Shown piece after piece: positions 25,892 to 34,459 of a stretch of 64,000 nucleotides of DNA (positions are counted from its first letter, which is position 1; every line of letters starts with the position of its first letter). Source of the stretch: Halorubrum halophilum (GTDB taxonomy: Archaea > Halobacteriota > Halobacteria > Halobacteriales > Haloferacaceae); the NCBI RefSeq assembly GCF_000739595.1, contig NZ_BBJP01000005.1:60873-124872 (forward strand), written 5' to 3'. The notes beneath the pieces are model-generated. The model did not search any database. It saw only the letters and a program-made list of their open reading frames with translations, and was not told the origin of the DNA. The position numbers and the translations under genes are program-made.

Positions 25892-27202
25892 ATGAGAGCC
25901 CTCCCGATCTCCCTCGCGGTGCTGCTTCTGCTCGCGCCGATCGCCGGTGCGATGTCGCCGGCAGCCGTCGCGGGGGAAGTCGCCGACCCCGCGACTGCGA
26001 CGGGTTCGATCGCCGAGGAGACCGGCTCGGTCGCCGGCGGTCTCGACTCGACCACCGACGGTGATCTCGACCGCCCGCAGGTCGACTCGGAGAATCTCAC
26101 CTTCCGGACGCTGTCAACGCCGAGCGGCGTCGACACGCGCTTCGGATCCGGGATCCGCGGCGCGAATCTCGGCTCGTCGGTCGAGTTCGCGGTCGACGAG
26201 ACCGACGCCGCCATGGAGACCGCGACGGTCGTCCAGCGGATCGAGGCCGCCGAGACGAGCGCGGAACGCCAGCGCCGGATCCTCGCCGCGATCAATCGCG
26301 TCGAGCGCGACGAGGTGACGCTCAACAGCCGACAGGCCGAAGTGTTCAGCGCCCACGCCGACGGGAACCTCTCCGACCGGGAGCTCCTCGACGAGCTCGT
26401 TCGCATCGCCGCGACCGCCCGCGAGTACGACGCACGGCTCGAAGAGCTCGACGCGCTGGCCGAGGAGACCGACGGCTTCAGCTCCCCGGCCCGGCTCGAC
26501 GAGCTCCAGGTCGCGCTACAGGTGTACGAGGGTCCCGTCCGCGACTACGTGCTCTCGGCCGCGCGCGGCGAGGTGTCGGCCACCGAGGTGTACGTCGAGT
26601 CGAGCGAACAGTCGATCGTGTTAGCGACGATCGTCGACGGCCAGTACGTCCGCGAGGTCTCCCGTCTTGACCGCTGGGACCGCGGGGGCGCCCCGATCGG
26701 CAACGACGAGGCGATCAACGCCACTTCCGAAGCCTACCCCGAGACGGCGTCGCTCCGCGAGCCCGACGCGTTCGGCGCCGGGTCGGTCCAGCGGATCACT
26801 ATCCCCCACGAGTTCGGGCTCCTGCGCACCTTCGTCAGCGGCGGGACGAGACAGGTGTTCGTGGAACACCAGCGCATCGATCTCGACGCGTTCCCCGACA
26901 CTGACCCCGTCACTGGGAATGGCGACGGCTTCACCGTCACCGTCGACCGCAGCTACGCCGGCGGCCCGGTGACGGTGACCGTCCGCGACGAGGAGACCGG
27001 ATCGCCCGTTCCCGACGTCACCGTCACGAAGAGCGTCGGAGACGACGATAGTCAAGCGATCGGCACCACCGACGCGGACGGCGTGGTCCGGACGCTCTCG
27101 CCCGCGGAGTCCTACCGCGTGACCGTCGTCGACGAGCCCCGTGCGATCTTCATCGACGACCTCGAACCCATCTCGACGCCGCGCCCGGTCGACGACGAGT
27201 AG
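25892..27202 (+). CDS. Secreted protein with helical domain and CarboxypepD_reg-like end (DUF7096-like)
   Basis: A 436-residue exported protein. The signal peptide is MRALPISLAVLLLLAPIAGAMSPAAVAG. Residues ~100-230 are charged and helical (QRIEAAETSAERQRRILAAINRVERDEVTLNSRQAEVF ... LDELVRIAATAREYDARLEELDALA) and likely form a coiled coil. The C-terminal domain (VTVTVRDEETGSPVPDVTVTKSV...TDADGVVRTLSPAESYRVTV) is an Ig-like fold. It resembles haloarchaeal DUF7096/DUF7094 proteins. The role is unknown. It is divergent from the membrane HTH gene and followed 51 bases later by a pilin-like gene. Confidence 0.78.
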   Translation: MRALPISLAVLLLLAPIAGAMSPAAVAGEVADPATATGSIAEETGSVAGGLDSTTDGDLDRPQVDSENLTFRTLSTPSGVDTRFGSGIRGANLGSSVEFAVDETDAAMETATVVQRIEAAETSAERQRRILAAINRVERDEVTLNSRQAEVFSAHADGNLSDRELLDELVRIAATAREYDARLEELDALAEETDGFSSPARLDELQVALQVYEGPVRDYVLSAARGEVSATEVYVESSEQSIVLATIVDGQYVREVSRLDRWDRGGAPIGNDEAINATSEAYPETASLREPDAFGAGSVQRITIPHEFGLLRTFVSGGTRQVFVEHQRIDLDAFPDTDPVTGNGDGFTVTVDRSYAGGPVTVTVRDEETGSPVPDVTVTKSVGDDDSQAIGTTDADGVVRTLSPAESYRVTVVDEPRAIFIDDLEPISTPRPVDDE

Positions 27203-27253
27203 GCGCTCGTCGCTCGCCCGGACGTTTTTCCCGGATCCCGCGGCAGGTCCCCC

Positions 27254-27778
27254 GTGCCGACCGACACCGACTCGTCGATCGAGACGACGTCACCGACAGA
27301 ACCGAGACCGACCACCGGTGGATCCGACCGCGCGCTCGCGCCGGTCGCGGGCGTGTTGTTGCTCGCCATCACCGTCGTGCTCGCGGGCGGCGTCGTGACC
27401 GCGGCCCTCGGCGCGCCGCCCGAGCCGGCGCCGACGACCGCCCTGTCGCTGTCGGCGACCGACGACCGGATCACGGTCACGCACCGCGGCGGCGACGTGC
27501 TTAACGCGACCGAGTTGGGGGTCCACGTACGCGTCGACGGCGAGCCGCTCGCCCGGCAGCCGCCGGTCCCGTTCTTCTCCGCAGCGGGGTTCCGTCCCGG
27601 ACCGACGGGCGCGTTCAACGCCGCGACCGACGGCGACTGGCGCGTCGGCGGGTCGGCGTCGTTCCGGGTCGCGGGGACCAACGACCCGACCCTCGAACCC
27701 GGCCGAACGGTCACAGTCGATATCTCGGTCGACGGACGCCCGGTCGCGACGCTGGAGACGGTCGTCGAGTCGGGGTAG
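27254..27778 (+). CDS. Type IV pilin-like (Pilin_N) secreted protein
   Basis: A 174-residue protein from a GTG. A 25-residue polar leader precedes DRALAPVAGVLLLAITVVLAGGVVTAAL, the archaeal pilin N-terminal hydrophobic helix that a PibD-type prepilin peptidase would release. A beta-rich globular domain follows (LSLSATDDRITVTHRGGDVLNATELGVHVRVDGEP). Similar haloarchaeal proteins are annotated as type IV pilin N-terminal domain proteins. No pilus ATPase or platform gene is close, so it is probably a minor or orphan pilin. Confidence 0.78.
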   Translation: MPTDTDSSIETTSPTEPRPTTGGSDRALAPVAGVLLLAITVVLAGGVVTAALGAPPEPAPTTALSLSATDDRITVTHRGGDVLNATELGVHVRVDGEPLARQPPVPFFSAAGFRPGPTGAFNAATDGDWRVGGSASFRVAGTNDPTLEPGRTVTVDISVDGRPVATLETVVESG

Positions 27779-27815
27779 GAAGAAGAGGAGAGAGAACCGT
27801 CTGAACGCCGCGTCG

Positions 27816-28439
27816 CTACTCTTCCGGGATCCGAGCGACCGTCGTGATCGCGCGGGGACTCCGCGGCGTCGACTGTTGGATGTGATGTTCGTACGTCTCG
27901 TAGCCGGCCGCCTCGAACATCCGGTCGGCCTCGTCCTCGTCGTAGAAGAGCATGATCGCGTCGGCGACCCGCTGGAGGACGGGGTTATGCGGGTAGTCGG
28001 GCCCGACGACGAGCACCTGTCCCCCCGGCTTCGCGACGCGGCGGAGTTCTCGGAGCCCCTCGATCGGGTTGGGCCAGTACTCGATCGACCCCGAGGACCA
28101 GACGATGTCGAACGTGTCGTCGCGGAACGGGAGCCGCTCGGCGTCGCCGCGGTAGAAGTTCACGCGGTCGCGTTTCCCGAACTTCTCGAACGCCTTCTCC
28201 ATCTGGTGGACGCTCTGGTCGAGCCCGTGGATGTCGTCGGCGTGTTCGAGGAGGCCCTCCGTGGCGAACCCGGTGCCGCAGCCCACGTCGAGGACTTTCG
28301 GATCGTCGCCGAACTCCAGCCACGAGAGCGCCTCCGCGCGCATCTCCTCGGTCCAGGTAAACCGGTTGACCTGGTCGTACACCTTCGAGAGATACTTGTA
28401 GAACAGGCGGGCGTTCGACTTGTTCTCGAGGATCCCCAT
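27816..28439 (-). CDS. Class I SAM methyltransferase, MPBQ/MSBQ-methyltransferase-like
   Basis: A 207-residue SAM-dependent methyltransferase. Motif I is VLDVGCGTGFATEGLL, then HGLDQSVHQM, RGDAERLPFRDDTFDIVWSSGSIEYW and the motif III-like LRRVAKPGGQVLVVGP. The N-terminus (NARLFYKYLSKVYDQVNRFTWTEEMR) resembles the plant/archaeal VTE3-type enzymes acting on prenylated quinones, so menaquinone ring methylation is plausible but not proven. It is convergent with the pilin-like gene and divergent from the DUF6663-like gene. Confidence 0.85.
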   Translation of the reverse strand: MGILENKSNARLFYKYLSKVYDQVNRFTWTEEMRAEALSWLEFGDDPKVLDVGCGTGFATEGLLEHADDIHGLDQSVHQMEKAFEKFGKRDRVNFYRGDAERLPFRDDTFDIVWSSGSIEYWPNPIEGLRELRRVAKPGGQVLVVGPDYPHNPVLQRVADAIMLFYDEDEADRMFEAAGYETYEHHIQQSTPRSPRAITTVARIPEE

Positions 28440-28562
28440 TTACCGCTCGGTTGGGTCGCCCGCACCATAACGACACGGATCCGATGCGGTCGGTATCCGT
28501 CGTGCCCTCGACGCGCCCGCCCGTTCCGACCGGCTTTTCCGCTCGCCGCCCGACCGTCGGGT

Positions 28563-29369
28563 ATGGAACCGACGACGAGCGGCCGCTTCCGCGTCCACGA
28601 CCGCCGCCCGCGTCCCGACATCGACGGGACCGGCCCGTCCGACCCCCCCGAGGAGTTCGTCCTCGTCGAGTATCCCGAAGAGTCGATCGACCCGACCGCT
28701 CCCGACGCCGAGGACCGGTTCGACCCGTTGTACGCCGCCGCGGAGGGGTACGAGGGAGCCCTCGCTGACCGCGTGGCGTCGCTGGATCCCGGGTTCGTCG
28801 TCGACGCGACGCTGGCGTGGACGGACGGGTCGGCCCGATTCGCCGATGTCGAAGTGGTCCGCGAGAGCCGCTTCCGCTTCGCTGACGACGTGGAGGGGAT
28901 GTTCGAGGCCGCCGTCGACGCGTGGGACCAGATCCGGTCCGAGGGCGAGGCGGTCGGCTCGATCACCACCCGCTCGAACGACGGCGAGCCGAACGGCGCG
29001 CTGTACCTGTTCGCGGACGCGCCGGGAAGCGACGCGTTCACCGATCTCCGGGCGGGCCGGATCCCCGTCGAACCCCTCGTCGCGCGCGTCAACGAGTCGC
29101 GCGAGGACGACGGCCCCCGCGAGGTGTTCGTCCTCCGACCCGCAGCGCACGACTTCGTCGCCGTCTACGTCGTCTTCGACCGCGAGGGCGTGCTGGCGCA
29201 GACGGTGCGCGACACCTACGACCTCGGTCCGGGGCTCGCGGCGGGCCTCGACGACGGCGCGCTGGACGCGGCCAAGGCGGGATCGGACGGCGACGGAGAT
29301 GGTTCTGGCGATGAAGGCGGCCTCAGCGACGGCGACGAGGACGGCTTCGACGCGCTCGACCGGCTGTAG
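28563..29369 (+). CDS. DUF6663-like hypothetical protein
   Basis: Soluble acidic protein of 268 residues: MEPTTSGRFRVHDRRPRPD, EEFVLVEYPEESIDPT, then RFADVEVVRESRFRFADDVEGMFEAAVDAWDQIRSEGEAVGSITTRSNDGEPNGALYLFAD, and a conserved end AAHDFVAVYVVFDREGVLAQTVRDTYDLG. It matches the haloarchaeal DUF6663 family as remembered. The C-terminal 40 residues are an Asp/Gly-rich tail (DGDGDGSGDEGG) of low complexity. No function known. Confidence 0.7.
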   Translation: MEPTTSGRFRVHDRRPRPDIDGTGPSDPPEEFVLVEYPEESIDPTAPDAEDRFDPLYAAAEGYEGALADRVASLDPGFVVDATLAWTDGSARFADVEVVRESRFRFADDVEGMFEAAVDAWDQIRSEGEAVGSITTRSNDGEPNGALYLFADAPGSDAFTDLRAGRIPVEPLVARVNESREDDGPREVFVLRPAAHDFVAVYVVFDREGVLAQTVRDTYDLGPGLAAGLDDGALDAAKAGSDGDGDGSGDEGGLSDGDEDGFDALDRL

Positions 29370-29403
29370 CTGCGGTTCGCTATCTTTGTCGCGCCGTCCC
29401 CGT

Positions 29404-30378
29404 TCACAGCCAGTCGGCCTCCGGGTCGACCTTTCCTTCCGGAGTCTCGCCGTTGAGCACGGCGGCCACGTCGGCGGCAGCGCTCCGGTTTAAGTCGTCT
29501 CGCGCCTCCTCGCTGTACCACGCCGCGTGTGGCGTGACTATCGTGTCGTCACGCCCCACGAGCGGGTCGTCCTCGGGCGGCTCCTCGGCGAGCACGTCGA
29601 GGCCGGCGCCCTTGATCGCTCCCGACTCCAGCGCGTCGAGTAGTGCGTCGGCGTCGACGACCGGTCCCCTACTCACGTTGACGACCACCGAGTCCTCGTC
29701 GAGCCGGCCGAGCGCGTCGGCGTCGACCATTCCTCGGGTCGCGTCCGTCAGCGGCGCGTAGACGCCGACGTGGTCGGCGCGGTCGAACAGCTCGTCGAAC
29801 GACGCCTTCTCGACGCCGTACTCCGCCATCTCGTCGGCCTCCACGAACGGATCGTAGGCGACGAGGTCGGCGTCGAACCCGGCGAGCTGTTCGGCCGCGC
29901 GACGCGCGATCGGGCCGAACGAGACGAACCCGATCGTCGACGCGCTCACCCGGCGGATCGGCCGCCCGGTCTCCCAGCTCCACGCGCCGCCGGCGACGCC
30001 GCCGTCGTACTCTTTCAGCGACCGGAGGCAGGCGAGAAGCAGCGAGACCGAGTGGGTCGCCACCTCGTCGGTGCAGTAGTCGGGAACGCGGGTGACGGTG
30101 ACGCCGCGCTCGGCGGCGGCCTCGACGTCGACGTTGTCCACGCCGACTGCCGACCGGACGACCACCCGGAGGTCCAGCGCGTCGAGCGCCTCGGCGGTGA
30201 CCGGCGTGTCGATGTCGGTCACCACCGCGTCGGCGCCCGCCGCCGCCTCGATCAGGTTCTCGGTCGATCCGAGTTCGGCGACCGCGATCTCGACGGGCGC
30301 GTCGACCGCGTCGTCGAGGACCTCGCGGTACGTCTGCGGGTCGATCATCGGGAACGCCGACAGCACGACTCTGGCCAT
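29404..30378 (-). CDS. D-2-hydroxyacid dehydrogenase, C-terminal-binding-protein type
   Basis: NAD-dependent dehydrogenase of 324 residues. The nucleotide-binding domain contains TIGFVSFGPIARRAAEQLAGFDADLVAYDPFV. The catalytic Arg (VNVSRGPVVD), Glu (LDVLAEEPPEDDPL) and His (TPHAAWYS) are present; the PHAAWYSEEA ending is characteristic of the CtBP-like subgroup. The glycine motif reads GFVSFGPIAR rather than GxGxxG, so the third Gly is a Pro. The physiological substrate is unknown. Confidence 0.88.
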   Translation of the reverse strand: MARVVLSAFPMIDPQTYREVLDDAVDAPVEIAVAELGSTENLIEAAAGADAVVTDIDTPVTAEALDALDLRVVVRSAVGVDNVDVEAAAERGVTVTRVPDYCTDEVATHSVSLLLACLRSLKEYDGGVAGGAWSWETGRPIRRVSASTIGFVSFGPIARRAAEQLAGFDADLVAYDPFVEADEMAEYGVEKASFDELFDRADHVGVYAPLTDATRGMVDADALGRLDEDSVVVNVSRGPVVDADALLDALESGAIKGAGLDVLAEEPPEDDPLVGRDDTIVTPHAAWYSEEARDDLNRSAAADVAAVLNGETPEGKVDPEADWL

Positions 30379-30484
30379 ATCGGTCCCTTCGTCCTTCCCC
30401 CACTTGACGGCTTTCTCGCGTTGTCAACTCCTGAGACACGCATTTTCGATCGTGATCGTCATCCGATGTCGGAGCCGGCCCGCC

Positions 30485-30534
30485 GTACTCTCGCCTCCGA
30501 ATTCCGATCGTACTCTCGCCTCTGAATTCCGATG
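30485..30534. repeat. 25-bp tandem duplication upstream of a membrane protein gene
   Basis: GTACTCTCGCCTCYGAATTC plus CGATS occurs at 30485-30509 and 30510-30534 with two differences. It ends 31 bases before the GTG start at 30566, so it covers the promoter region. Confidence 0.85.
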
Positions 30535-30565
30535 GCTCTTTGCGCGCGCGCTCGCAAGAGCGCCC

Positions 30566-30886
30566 GTGAGCGACGACAGTTCGGCCGACCGATCGACCAA
30601 GCCGCCGATGCTCGTGCTCTTGGAGTCGCTGGCGTTCTACCGGAACGTCCGCGTCGGGCTCGCCGTCGGCGCGCTCTTCGCGGTCCTCCTGTACGCGGTC
30701 CGGACGCTGGAGCTGCTCGGTCCGGTGATCGACACCCGTGACTACCCGCTGTTCGGTCCCGACGTGTGGTTTCTGCTGCTGGCGTTCGTTCTGGCGGCGA
30801 CCTTCGCGCTGCTCGTCGCGATCGCGCTCACCGTCGCCGAGGCGGTACGGGGAGCGCGGGACGTGACCGGGGAGAACGGCGAGTAG
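30566..30886 (+). CDS. Small two-helix membrane protein (DUF7536-like)
   Basis: A 106-residue protein from a GTG. A Ser/Asp-rich head (VSDDSSADRSTKPP) precedes LESLAFYRNVRVGLAVGALFAVLLYAVRTLELLG. A short loop with TRDYPLFGPD is followed by a second long helix (VWFLLLAFVLAATFALLVAIALTVAEAVRGARDV). The NVRVGLAVG...FELLGP pattern recalls haloarchaeal DUF7536 proteins; this is from memory. The start might instead be the ATG at 30608. Convergent with the wHTH gene. Confidence 0.65.
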   Translation: MSDDSSADRSTKPPMLVLLESLAFYRNVRVGLAVGALFAVLLYAVRTLELLGPVIDTRDYPLFGPDVWFLLLAFVLAATFALLVAIALTVAEAVRGARDVTGENGE

Positions 30887-30907
30887 AAGACCCGAGAGGC
30901 GCGGCGG

Positions 30908-31189
30908 TCAGTCGGCGGTACAGGAGGCGTCGCACTCGTCGCCGGTGAACTCCTGTGCGGGCTCGGTGAGCTTGTAGAGGTTCTGCCGGGCGTCCGCGAA
31001 GTAGACGTCCTCGTCGACGATGTCGATCCCTTCCAGCCGTTCGAGCGCGTAGCGGACGGTCCGAGCCGACAGCATCGACTCTTGGACGATCCCCTTTTGC
31101 GTCAACGGCCCGTTGTACTCGAGCACCTTGAAGACGAGCTTGGCGCTCGGCGGGAGGTCGTCGAGGCCCTCCGTTTGGGTTCCTTCCAT
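30908..31189 (-). CDS. MarR/TrmB-like winged-helix transcriptional regulator
   Basis: A 93-residue protein that is almost entirely one winged helix: LPPSAKLVFKVLEYNGPLTQKGIVQESMLSARTVRYALERLEGIDIVDEDVYFADARQNLYKL. It ends with a Cys pair (DECDASCTAD). The start at 31189 is fixed by a TATA box (CATAAATG, + strand 31214-31222), about 28 bases away; an ATG-like extension to 31210 would lie inside the promoter. It is divergent from the EMC6-like/rli genes, and two palindromes lie in the gap, candidates for autoregulation. Confidence 0.82.
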   Translation of the reverse strand: MEGTQTEGLDDLPPSAKLVFKVLEYNGPLTQKGIVQESMLSARTVRYALERLEGIDIVDEDVYFADARQNLYKLTEPAQEFTGDECDASCTAD

Positions 31190-31284
31190 CGTCACGAACT
31201 GAGACCGCACATCGGCATAAATGTTGATGCGTCTCCGCGTTCAAACGGGCGTTTCGCCGCCCAAACCAGCTGTTCTTGCCGGTT

Positions 31285-31343
31285 ATTGCCGCAGTATGCG
31301 GTAATATATTCTGGCAAATCCCCGGCAGACTGACCAGTCAGTC
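31285..31343. promoter_or_regulatory. Two palindromes between divergent regulator and EMC6-like gene
   Basis: ATTGCCGCA-GTA-TGCGGTAAT (31285-31305, one mismatch) is followed by GACTGA-CCAG-TCAGTC (31328-31343, perfect). They flank an AT-rich GTAATATATT (31301-31310). These are candidate operators for the adjacent winged-helix regulator. Confidence 0.45.
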
Positions 31344-31452
31344 AGCGACGGTGCTCGCGCGCGCTTCCCCGGCGGTCGTCTGCGGGGATCGATCTCGGAC
31401 GGTACCTCGGCGGAACGAACGGCTTTTCACCTGTGCTCGCGGATCCGTTGGT

Positions 31453-31761
31453 ATGAGCGACGACTCGGGGATAACGGGCCATACCCGAAGCGTGGTCGTC
31501 ACGACGATCTGCTGTCTCGCGGGGATCGCCGCCGGCGTCGTCTCGGCCGCGTACGTCGGGACGGAGCCGGTCGACGCGGCCAGCACCACGATTGTGCTGG
31601 TGATGGGCGCGTTCGTGCTCGCCCAGTACCCGCTGTACAAGGCGATCGGCGTCGGCGACTTCGGGGCCAAGGACAACCTCTACGTGGCGTTTCTGACGTT
31701 CACGCTGTGGTTCATCAGCTACACCGTGCTCGCGACGTCCGGCGTCGAACTGGTGGTCTGA
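31453..31761 (+). CDS. EMC6-like membrane protein
   Basis: A 102-residue protein with three membrane helices (TTICCLAGIAAGVVSAAYVG; TIVLVMGAFVLAQYPLYKAIG; LYVAFLTFTLWFISYTVLAT) and the loop GVGDFGAKDNLY. It resembles the archaeal homologues of EMC6, a subunit of the eukaryotic membrane-protein insertase complex; function in archaea is not shown. The ATG at 31453 lies about 27 bases from a TATA-like GGCTTTTCAC. The gene ends one base before the rli start, so the two are co-transcribed. Confidence 0.8.
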   Translation: MSDDSGITGHTRSVVVTTICCLAGIAAGVVSAAYVGTEPVDAASTTIVLVMGAFVLAQYPLYKAIGVGDFGAKDNLYVAFLTFTLWFISYTVLATSGVELVV

Positions 31762-31762
31762 G

Positions 31763-33583
31763 ATGGCGGACGACAGCATCGCCGTGGTCGACCTCGATCG
31801 GTGTCAGCCTGACCGGTGTAACTACGAGTGTATGAAGGACTGCCCGCCCAACCGGACGGGCAAGGAGTGCATCACGAAGCGCGGCGAGGACGCCGCCGAG
31901 GGCGACCCGGACCAGATCCACATCTCCGAGGAGATCTGTCTCGGCGAGACCTGCGGTATCTGCGTCAACTCGTGCCCGTTCGACGCGATCGAGATCATCA
32001 ATCTCCCCTCCGAACTCGACGACGAGCCGGTCCACCGCTACGGCGACAACGCCTTCTCGCTGTACGGGCTCCCGACCCCGGAGCCGGGCAACGTCACCGG
32101 CATCCTCGGCCCGAACGGGATCGGGAAGTCGACGGCTGTCCACGCGCTCGCCGGCGAGATGGTCCCGAACCTCGGCGACCACGCGGCCGACGGCGACTGG
32201 GAGCGCGTCCTCGACCGCTTCCGCGGCACCGGGTTACAGAACTACCTCGCATCGCTGAAGGAGGGCGACGTGACGGTCGCGCGCAAGCCGCAGTACGTCG
32301 ACCAGATCCCGAACCAGTTCGACGGCAACACCCGAGAACTGCTGGAGCGCACAGATGAGCGCGGCGCGCTCGACGAGCTGATCGACCGGCTCAACATCCG
32401 GCCGGTGATGGACCAGCCGATCGACTCCATCTCCGGCGGCGAGCTCCAGCGCGTCGCCATCGCGGCGTGTCTCGCCCGCGACGCCGACTTCTACTTCCTC
32501 GACGAGATCACGCCGTACCTCGACATCGGCCAGCGGATGGTCGTTGCCCGGCTCATCCGCGAGCTCGCGGACGACGACGCCGCCGAGCGCTCGATGCTCG
32601 TCGTCGAGCACGACCTCGCCATCCTCGACCTTCTCGCCGACACCCTCCACGTCGCGTACGGGGAGCCGGGGGCGTACGGGGTCATCACCGACCCCAAGTC
32701 GGTCCGCAACGGGATCAACGAGTACCTGAAGGGCTACCTCGACAACGAGAACATGCGGATCCGACCGTCCGCGATCACCTTCGAGGAGCACGCCCCGCGG
32801 GTCTCCTCGCGGAGCGAGACGCTGATCGAGTACCCCGAGCTCACGAAGTCCTACGGTGAGGGCGAGTTCGAACTGCACGTCGAGGGCGGCGAGATCAACC
32901 GCTCCGAGGTGCTCGGCGTGGTCGGGCCGAACGGGATCGGGAAGTCGACGCTCGCGAAGCTGTTCGCGGGGTCGCTGGAGCCGGACGAGGGCGAGCTCGA
33001 CTTCGCGCTCGACATCGCGTACAAGCCGCAGTACATCGACATCGACCAACCGATGCGCGTCGACGCGTTCCTCGCGTCGATCACCGACGAGTTCGGCAGC
33101 TCCTACTGGAACACGGAGATCGCTCAGCCGCTCCAGCTCGACCGCGTGATGGAACAGAACCTCTCCGACCTCTCGGGTGGAGAGCGCCAGCGCGTCGCCA
33201 TCGCGGCGTGTCTCTCTGAGGACGCGGACCTGTACCTCCTCGACGAGCCTTCCGCGCACCTCGACGTGGAACAGCGGGTGCGCGCGACGACGGCGATCCG
33301 CCGGTACGCGGAGAACCACGACGCGACCGTGATGGTGATCGACCACGACATCTACATGATCGACCTCCTCGCTGACCGCCTGATGGTGTTCGACGGCGAG
33401 CCGGCCGAGCGCGGGCACGCGACCCCGCCCCAGGAGATGCGCGAGGGGATGAACGAGTTCCTCGCGGACCTCGACATCACCTTCCGCCGCGACGAGCGGA
33501 CGGGTCGCCCCCGGATCAACAAGCCGGGCTCGCAGCTCGACAGTCAGCAGAAGCGCGACGGCGAGTACTACTACTCCGGCTAG
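31763..33583 (+). CDS. rli: Ribosome biogenesis/recycling ATPase RLI (ABCE1)
   Basis: Splits ribosomes after termination; 606 residues, full length. The N-terminal Fe-S domain has eight Cys (CQPDRCNYECMKDCP and CLGETCGICVNSCP) for two 4Fe-4S clusters. Two ABC domains follow with Walker A GPNGIGKST (both), signatures SGGELQRVAIA and SGGERQRVAIA, and Walker B FYFLDE and LYLLDE. The hinge and helix-loop-helix insertion lie in the first ABC domain. Co-transcribed with the EMC6-like gene. Confidence 0.97.
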   Translation: MADDSIAVVDLDRCQPDRCNYECMKDCPPNRTGKECITKRGEDAAEGDPDQIHISEEICLGETCGICVNSCPFDAIEIINLPSELDDEPVHRYGDNAFSLYGLPTPEPGNVTGILGPNGIGKSTAVHALAGEMVPNLGDHAADGDWERVLDRFRGTGLQNYLASLKEGDVTVARKPQYVDQIPNQFDGNTRELLERTDERGALDELIDRLNIRPVMDQPIDSISGGELQRVAIAACLARDADFYFLDEITPYLDIGQRMVVARLIRELADDDAAERSMLVVEHDLAILDLLADTLHVAYGEPGAYGVITDPKSVRNGINEYLKGYLDNENMRIRPSAITFEEHAPRVSSRSETLIEYPELTKSYGEGEFELHVEGGEINRSEVLGVVGPNGIGKSTLAKLFAGSLEPDEGELDFALDIAYKPQYIDIDQPMRVDAFLASITDEFGSSYWNTEIAQPLQLDRVMEQNLSDLSGGERQRVAIAACLSEDADLYLLDEPSAHLDVEQRVRATTAIRRYAENHDATVMVIDHDIYMIDLLADRLMVFDGEPAERGHATPPQEMREGMNEFLADLDITFRRDERTGRPRINKPGSQLDSQQKRDGEYYYSG

Positions 33584-33707
33584 TCGCTCGGACCGACCGC
33601 TCCGGTCACGGGAGGTCGTTCGCCCCCCGGTTCATTTCCCCATAGCGATGGCCTCGCGGTCGTTACGGTCCGTATACTAAACCCTCTTTAGCGCATCCCA
33701 ACCGCGA

Positions 33708-33779
33708 ATGCAGTTGGTCTTCACCGAGTCGTCGCCGAGTAGCGGCTGTCACTCCGTCACGTCGTCTCTCGCCCTATGA
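33708..33779 (+). CDS. Possible 23-residue leader peptide (uORF) coupled to DUF4129 gene
   Basis: ATG at 33708 opens 23 codons (MQLVFTESSPSSGCHSVTSS then LAL) and stops in an ATGA overlap with the DUF4129 start. The TATA-like CTCTTTAGC (about 33684-33692) is at the leaderless distance from this ATG and not from the DUF4129 ATG, which would otherwise lie ~68 bases into the transcript. Translation of the uORF could therefore deliver ribosomes to the next start. The peptide is too short to judge by composition. Confidence 0.4.
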   Translation: MQLVFTESSPSSGCHSVTSSLAL

Positions 33780-34459
33780 ACCGGTCACAACTCCTGTCGG
33801 CGCTGATCGCGCTGCTGGCGATCACGTCGTTGAGCGTCGCGTCGACGACGCTGGAGACGAGCCTGACGACCGATCCGGACGACGAGATAAACCCGGACTG
33901 GGGTAGCCTGCCGATAGGGCAGGGCGACGCGGCGGCGATTCAGGAGTCGATCGAGAGCGGGGGCGGGGAGAGCGACGCCGAGACCGTTAGCGGTTCCGCC
34001 GGCGGTGCGGTCGCGGTCGATGAACGCTCGCTCCTCGACCGCCTGATAGGGCTGTTGAGTCGGCTCTTCCGCGTCCTCCTGCCGGTTGTGGCGGTTCTGA
34101 CACTGGCCGCGCTGGCGTATCGGTACCGGGACGTTCTGGCCGACCGCTTCGGGCGCGACTCCCGAACGACCCCCGCCGCCGAGGCGCGACCGGCGGCCGG
34201 ACGCTGGCCCGGGACGCCCCCCGAACACGACGTGGACCGGGCTTGGGTGGAGGTGATACGTCGGCTGAACCCGGATCGGCCCGAGACGACGACCCCGGAC
34301 GAGTGCCGGGCCCTCGCTCGCGTTCGAGGCGTCGATCGCGACGCCGTCGAGCCGATCGTCTCCGCGTTCGAGAACGTGCACTACGGCGGATACTCGGTCG
34401 AGACCGAGATCGGCCGGGCTCGCGAGGGGCTCCGCGCGCTGGAGGGCGGTGTGAAGTGA
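33776..34459 (+). CDS. DUF4129 domain membrane protein
   Basis: A 227-residue protein with an N-terminal signal/anchor (LLSALIALLAITSLSVAST), an exported Gly/Glu/Ser-rich stretch, a central membrane helix (LFRVLLPVVAVLTLAALAYRY) and a cytoplasmic DUF4129 domain (DVDRAWVEVIRRLNPDRPETTTPDECRALA ... VSAFENVHYGGYSVETE). DUF4129 often co-occurs with DUF58 and MoxR in a conserved set of unproven function (cell-surface or protein-complex remodelling). It heads the operon DUF4129-DUF7269-DUF58-DUF7519. Confidence 0.85.
   Translation: MNRSQLLSALIALLAITSLSVASTTLETSLTTDPDDEINPDWGSLPIGQGDAAAIQESIESGGGESDAETVSGSAGGAVAVDERSLLDRLIGLLSRLFRVLLPVVAVLTLAALAYRYRDVLADRFGRDSRTTPAAEARPAAGRWPGTPPEHDVDRAWVEVIRRLNPDRPETTTPDECRALARVRGVDRDAVEPIVSAFENVHYGGYSVETEIGRAREGLRALEGGVK

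Noticed and set aside
24448..26406. A 652-residue version of the membrane HTH protein starting at 26406
   Set aside because: The extra N-terminal part is antisense to the secreted protein at 25892; the signal-like helix starts at 25737.
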